In this document: one piece after another, positions 37,801 through 43,800 of the stretch
Layout of the letters: each line of letters begins with the position of its first letter
Position numbering within the stretch: position 1 is the stretch's first letter
From: Cervus elaphus
Taxonomy: Eukaryota > Chordata > Mammalia > Artiodactyla > Cervidae
Direction of reading: 5' to 3'
DNA length: 64,000 bases
Assembly: GCF_910594005.1 (NCBI RefSeq)
Contig: NC_057831.1
Location: 45,032,001 to 45,096,000, forward strand
Program-made: the position numbers and the translations under genes
Notes under the pieces: generated by a model
Seen by the model: the letters and a program-made list of their open reading frames with translations, nothing else
Database searches by the model: none
Told to the model about the DNA's origin: nothing

Positions 37801-40800
37801 TGAGGATTACTGCCGTGGAGTAGATTGACAGGTGATAAACAGTTGAAAATTAATTTATAAACTTGAATATGTAAGTTTAAAGTATGTAAGGTTAAATGTT
37901 CTATTTTCTATGAAAACAGAACATGATACTTAAACTCAATTTATGGTCTCTGTGTCTGTTGCATTCTAATCTTTTAGTAGTCTGCAGTTTGTTCAGTAGC
38001 TTGGCATTTAGTAAATTTTGGTCATCTCACAGAATAATGTGGTTTCAGAGGACTTGACAGTAAAAATAACTTGAGTAGAATAGTGTTGAATATAAGCAAT
38101 TTTAGAGCCTGATGCTTTGGCTTACAAAGCTGAAACGTCTCATGCTGTATTTCTAGTACTTGAAAGATGAAGATGATGATCTTGTGTCGCCCCCTAACAC
38201 AGAGGGAAACCAGTGGTATGACTTTCTTCAGAACAGCAGCCACCTTAAAGGTATTTCATGAACCAGGCAGATTTGGGCCATGTTCATGTTTACTGGAGGC
38301 CAGTACCTCAGCAAGTGTACTTGCTGAATACTTACTTAAGTTCTTTGATTTATCTTTTTGTGTCCATTTTATTTGATTAGAGAAACAGGAAAATAATAAC
38401 AATGTATGATATTACTGTGCTCAAAAACACTATGTTAACTGTGATGTAGTAAGATTGCTTATTTTAAGTATTATCTGTTATAAAAAGCAGGATATTGGGA
38501 AGAAAACTATAGAGCCTATCAGAGAAGTCTGTTTAAGTCAGTTCCAATTTATTGGCTTTTAAGTGCATATGATGCTTTTAACTCCTATAATGATGCATCA
38601 CTGTATTCTCCTGAGGTGACTTTTTTTTTTAACTTGTGATGCCTTTCGTTGTTGATATGGTAAAATTTTATTAAGCCAACATTATTTGGGATGCAACACA
38701 AAATAGCAACCATTATGTATCAGAACTTCTCCTTTTTAGATGAAAAGATGTTTAAAGCATCTATTTCTTTGTTTTCTCAAAGAGTAATTTGACCAAGGTT
38801 TAGCTGTTTCTTAGATCATTGGGGTAATAGCCACCACATACATGTATTATCTCCTTTAATCCTCACAAGAACCTAGAAGGTTATCTTCATTTTACTAAAG
38901 AGGAAACTGAAGGTTAGAGAAGGCCCATGATGATAAGGGTAGTAACCGATAGAGCTAGGACTCTGCTAACTTGAGAGCCTGTGTTTTTAACTGTAGTCAG
39001 TAATAATCTCTGCTTCTTTCTGTTTGCTGTTTATCTGAATGAGGAGTGAGTGGGAGAAGCAGAGAAATCTCAGGCCCAGAACTTTGCTTGTTGCTCTTTT
39101 GATTTAACCCTAGAAGTCCACATTCTTTTTCGGAGCAGAACATGTTTTATATTGCTTGAGAGTCTTCAAGATCGCCAGAGAGATGTATTGACATAAGTTA
39201 GTATTGAATGGAGGGAGAATAAAAGTACAGCTGACTCAGCGCATTCACTGTATTTAATCAGGATGCCCACGGAGTAAGGAAGGACGCCTGGGGAGGGCTG
39301 ATAGCAGTGTGCCAGCAGCGATGGCGTCAGGACCCTGTCACTGTTGGGCTCATATCCACCCTGAGGACTTTGGAAAAAACTGGTCCTACCCTTTTTTCTC
39401 CCCACATCTTCTGTAGCTGAATAGAAAGGCCTAACCTTAGTTACAGGCCTCATATTTAACTTGAAATTAACTCCATCTCTTAGGATGTTAGAATGTGACT
39501 TCAGACCAGCTCATTAATCTCCCAGTTTCTTAGTAGAGTATGAAGTAGTACAGATTGTCACCACGGAGCTTTTAAGAAACTTTGACGAAACTTCTTCCTA
39601 GAACTTTGCAAAAATCAAGTGCTGAATACTTAATGTGCATACCTTCCCCGGGGGAGGTGACAGAGTTGGAGTCACATGTGGGTGAAAGCGGGTGTGCTGG
39701 AAGCAGGGCTGCCTGGGCTGGGGGCCTGCCTTCCCACTTGCTGCTGTGTGGCTGCGGGCGCACTGCCTGACCTCTCTGTTCCCCAGCGTTCTCTTCTGCA
39801 AAGTGAGGTGATCACAGTGCCTCCCTCAAAAGTGGTTGTGAAGATCCAATAAATTAATCTAAATGGAGCACTTAGGATAGTGCCTACCACATAGCACACA
39901 AGCAGTCCGTGTGCATTTGAAGTGTTTTTACTCAAAACACTTCTGACTCAAAGTGAGAGGATTCCTTTCCTCCTGAGATCATCTCTGATACCACCTGGAT
40001 GTCCCACACTTCCATTGTGATACTAACTGCAGCGTTAGCTCAGACTCTGGGGTTCAGGGCTTAGTCCCAGAAGACTGCCCCCACTTCAGAGTTCAGTCAC
40101 CAGTACTGGGGCCCCAGGTTACCCACATTTCTGTCCCACTTCGCTACAAATTTGAGGGTTCCCATAATTCAAGTTTAATAATTTGCTAAAATGGCTCACA
40201 AAACTAAGAAACACTTGAATTACATTTACCAGTTTATTATAAAGGATGCAATTCTGGAATAGCCAAGTAGAGATGCACATGGGGTGAGAGATGGAGTGGG
40301 GGACGTGGAGCTTCCATCTCCTGTCTAGATGTACCCCCCACCCCCCAGCCCCTTAATGCAGGCAGCAACCCAGAGGCCCTAGCTCTGTCATCTAGGGGTT
40401 TTGTGGAGTTTTCATTATGTAGGTGTGGTTAGCTTACTGGCCACTGGTGACACTTCATATTTTCCCTCCATTGTCCTTAGGATCACACACTGTATTGAGT
40501 TGTGTTTTCTTAGTCTTCTCCAATCTATGATAGCTCCTCAAGTCTTTCCTTATCTGTTTATGACCTGATTTGATGAGTACTAGTCAGGTGTTTTTTTTGG
40601 GGGGGTGGGGTGCACAGTGCTTCCCTGGTAGCTTATATGGTAAAGAATCGCCTGCAATGCAGGAGACCTGGGTTCGATCCCAGGGTCAGGAAGATCCCCT
40701 GGGGAAGGGAATGGCAACCCACTCCAGTAACTTGCCTGGAGAATCTCATGGGCAGAGGAGCCTCTTGGGCTATAGTCCATGTGGTTGCAACTGAGCAACT

Positions 40801-43800
40801 AACACACACAGTCATTTGTTTTGTAGAATGTCTCTCGGTTTGGGTTGTTCATGTGTTCTCATTGTTAGAGGGACTCACTGCCGGCTTCTCTCTTCTAGCT
40901 GGTTGGGGGATGGGGCCGAAAGTTCCAGCTTCTAATCAGGGCTTGGTCTTTATGTGACCACCCTGCATCCTGAAGCTATCTAGGGGCTCTTTAAAACAGA
41001 GGATGCTCCTATCATAGTTATCACTCAGGAAATTCCGAAGGTTTTAAAGAGTTCTGTCCCAGGAACTGGCGACAGAGACCAAGTATCTTTCTGTGATACC
41101 AAAGCATCTGTCACCTGTTGGGAGCTTAAAATGTTAACATGATTAAAAACTCCTTTATCCAGCATAACTGGGGCAGGAGGTGCTATGTGGGAGGCCAGTA
41201 GAGCACAGTGGAGGAGGGTGGGTTTGGGAGTGGGACCTGGGCTTGATTTAGAGGTTTAGCTTCTTTGTCATTCTCACACTGGGTGATTGCCTAAACCTCC
41301 TAGGCTTCATTTTTTTTTTTTTTAAATCAGTAAAATAAAGAGTATGATACTTACTTTTTACAGCTGTTGTAAACAATAGAAATAACAGACATAGAAAGAA
41401 TCTAACATAGTTGGTGTCAGTAGTTGACAAATTATATATTACTTTCTTCTGATAAAAGTAGCCTTTTCAGAAATGAAGAGCTTATTTTCATAGCACCAAT
41501 TTCTTATCTCCTGTTTTTGTTTTCACCATCATACTCTCCCAAAACAATACTGGGTTGCTATTGTCACACCATTGTGGCAAAGAAGAGGGAAGAGTGAACT
41601 TATTTCATTATATGTCTTCTGGGTCCCAAGTCATCCTTTTCTTCTTACAGCCAACAGAAGTATACTGTTGGATTTTGGTGGGAAAAATAAAAGAATAGTA
41701 AACTGCCAGGACTCAGCTTGTAGTAAGTGTGGTGGTTTTCAGTGGGCTGGCCGCCAAGGATGTTGCAAAGCCGGAGGCCTTGGTCGTTTTTAGTGAGTTT
41801 GTGTGAAGGTACAGTAGGGTGGCCAGGGAGAATTCCACCATCAGATACGCTGTGTGGGCTGGCTCTAACAGTAGGTTAGTTTTGCCTAGCTATCTGGTTT
41901 GTTATAGCTTTTTGTTTTTGTTTTTGTTTGAAACCAGAAAGTCCTTTGCTGTTTCCTTATTATCCTCGAAAATCGTTGCATTTTGTGAAAAGGCGGATGG
42001 AGAACGTAATTGATCAGTGCTTGCAAAAGCCAGCGGTAAGTTTGAAAGAAATGCATGTTTTTGTATAGGAGCAAGAATATCTACAATATGTGGCTCATTT
42101 ATGTAAATGATCATAATTATTAAGGTGAACCATATGAAAATGTTGATACTCAACTGTTTTTGACTAACAGAAGTGGCAGTTACATATGATTCACCCTAAT
42201 ATTTCCTCTTACTGTTGGTTTCTTACATAAATTAAAAAATACATGGTTATTGAATATGTTGGCATCTTTAGTATTTTATTGGTCCCCAGAACAAACTTAT
42301 TATAAATGATCTTAGTTACAGAGCTGATGTGTCTGTTAACTGCTGAAGGATGGATGATTGATGCTGTGAAACTTGGAAGAGATGGTTTGTCACCTGCCAT
42401 CACTTATCTCCAAGGCCCTTTGGCGCTCAGAGTTTTCTCTCTTCTTTACTGTCATGACTGTCATTAAAATTTCTTGCATGAAGTTTTGGTGACGTAGATG
42501 ATTTTTCACTAGACTTAAACAGTGATGATCAGTCACTTTCTGTGGAGTATTTATTTCTGTGTATGTACATGCTTTAATTATATTTTTAAATCTTATTTAG
42601 GATGTAATTGGAAAATCAATGAATCAAGCAGTATGTATTCCATTATATAAAGATAGTAGAAGGTAATTCTGCTTACTTTTTGGGTGGTATAATTCAACAG
42701 CCGATTATAATTTTTCTTACCTTTCTTTTCTTTTGTTTTAGTGAGGACTCCACACGTAGACTATTCAAATTCCCTTTTCTGTAAGTGTGTGTTTCTTCCC
42801 TGTCTTCTGTGAAAAATGCAGTTTTGTTGTATAAACTGATAGCTAAATGTCATGTTTTGACATTAACTTTTTTCCTTAGGTGGAATAATAAAACCTCCAA
42901 TCTACATTATCTTCTTTTTACTATTTTAGAAGATTCACTTTATAAAATGTGCATCTTAAGGAGACATACTGATATTTCCCAGTGAGTATTAATCTGAAGT
43001 TTGAATCAAGGAGATAAGATTCTAATATTTTTAATAATAAAACATACTGTTTCCCTCCCCTCCATTTCAGCTTTTAGTTAAGCTACTTTGACTTTAGACT
43101 TGATAACTTAACTCTTCTAAGTCGTACTTTTCACATTATTAAGGTGGGGTAATGAAAAATTGACTTCCCTTGTGGCTCAGACGGTAAAGCGTCTGTCTAC
43201 AATGTGGGAGACCTGGGTTCGATCCCTGGGTAGGGAAGATTACCTGGAGAAGGAAATGGCAGCCCACTCCAGTACTCCTGCCTAGAAAATACCATGGACG
43301 GAGGAGCCTGGTACAGGCTGGTCCAGGGGGTCGCAAAGAGTCGGACACAACTGAGCGACTTCACTTTCACTTTCACTTTCACTTTCAATGCCAAATTAGG
43401 AAGTTGTGTAATCCCTTTTAATTTTAGATTATTTAATTTTGTATTGGTATATAGCTATTACATACAGGATTTTTTTAGGCTTAGGGAAAGTATAACAGCA
43501 AAACAGTTGGTATTATATCTCGTGAACTTGTAGAACTTCAGAATTGTATCTTAGCTTCCTTGTAGAAAGGATTTTTACCTCAGGTTCAGTATTCAGTTCA
43601 GTCTCTCAGTTGTGTCCGACACTTTTGACCCCATAGACTGCAGCATGCCAAGTTTAGTATGCCTTTCATTAAACAAGAGGCCTTGCCTATAGAGACTTCT
43701 TTTGAGAACGCAGATAAAAGTTTTGAAAGATAATCATATTCAGAATGTCATTAGAATCTTAAATGGTTTTAAATCTAAACCAAAGGAAACTTTTTGAAAC

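Noticed and set aside
43376..43388. Hexamer repeat that might suggest a CRISPR-like or telomere-like array
   Set aside because: It is the (ctttca)n tail of a Bov-tA SINE. There are no spacers and no telomeric unit.
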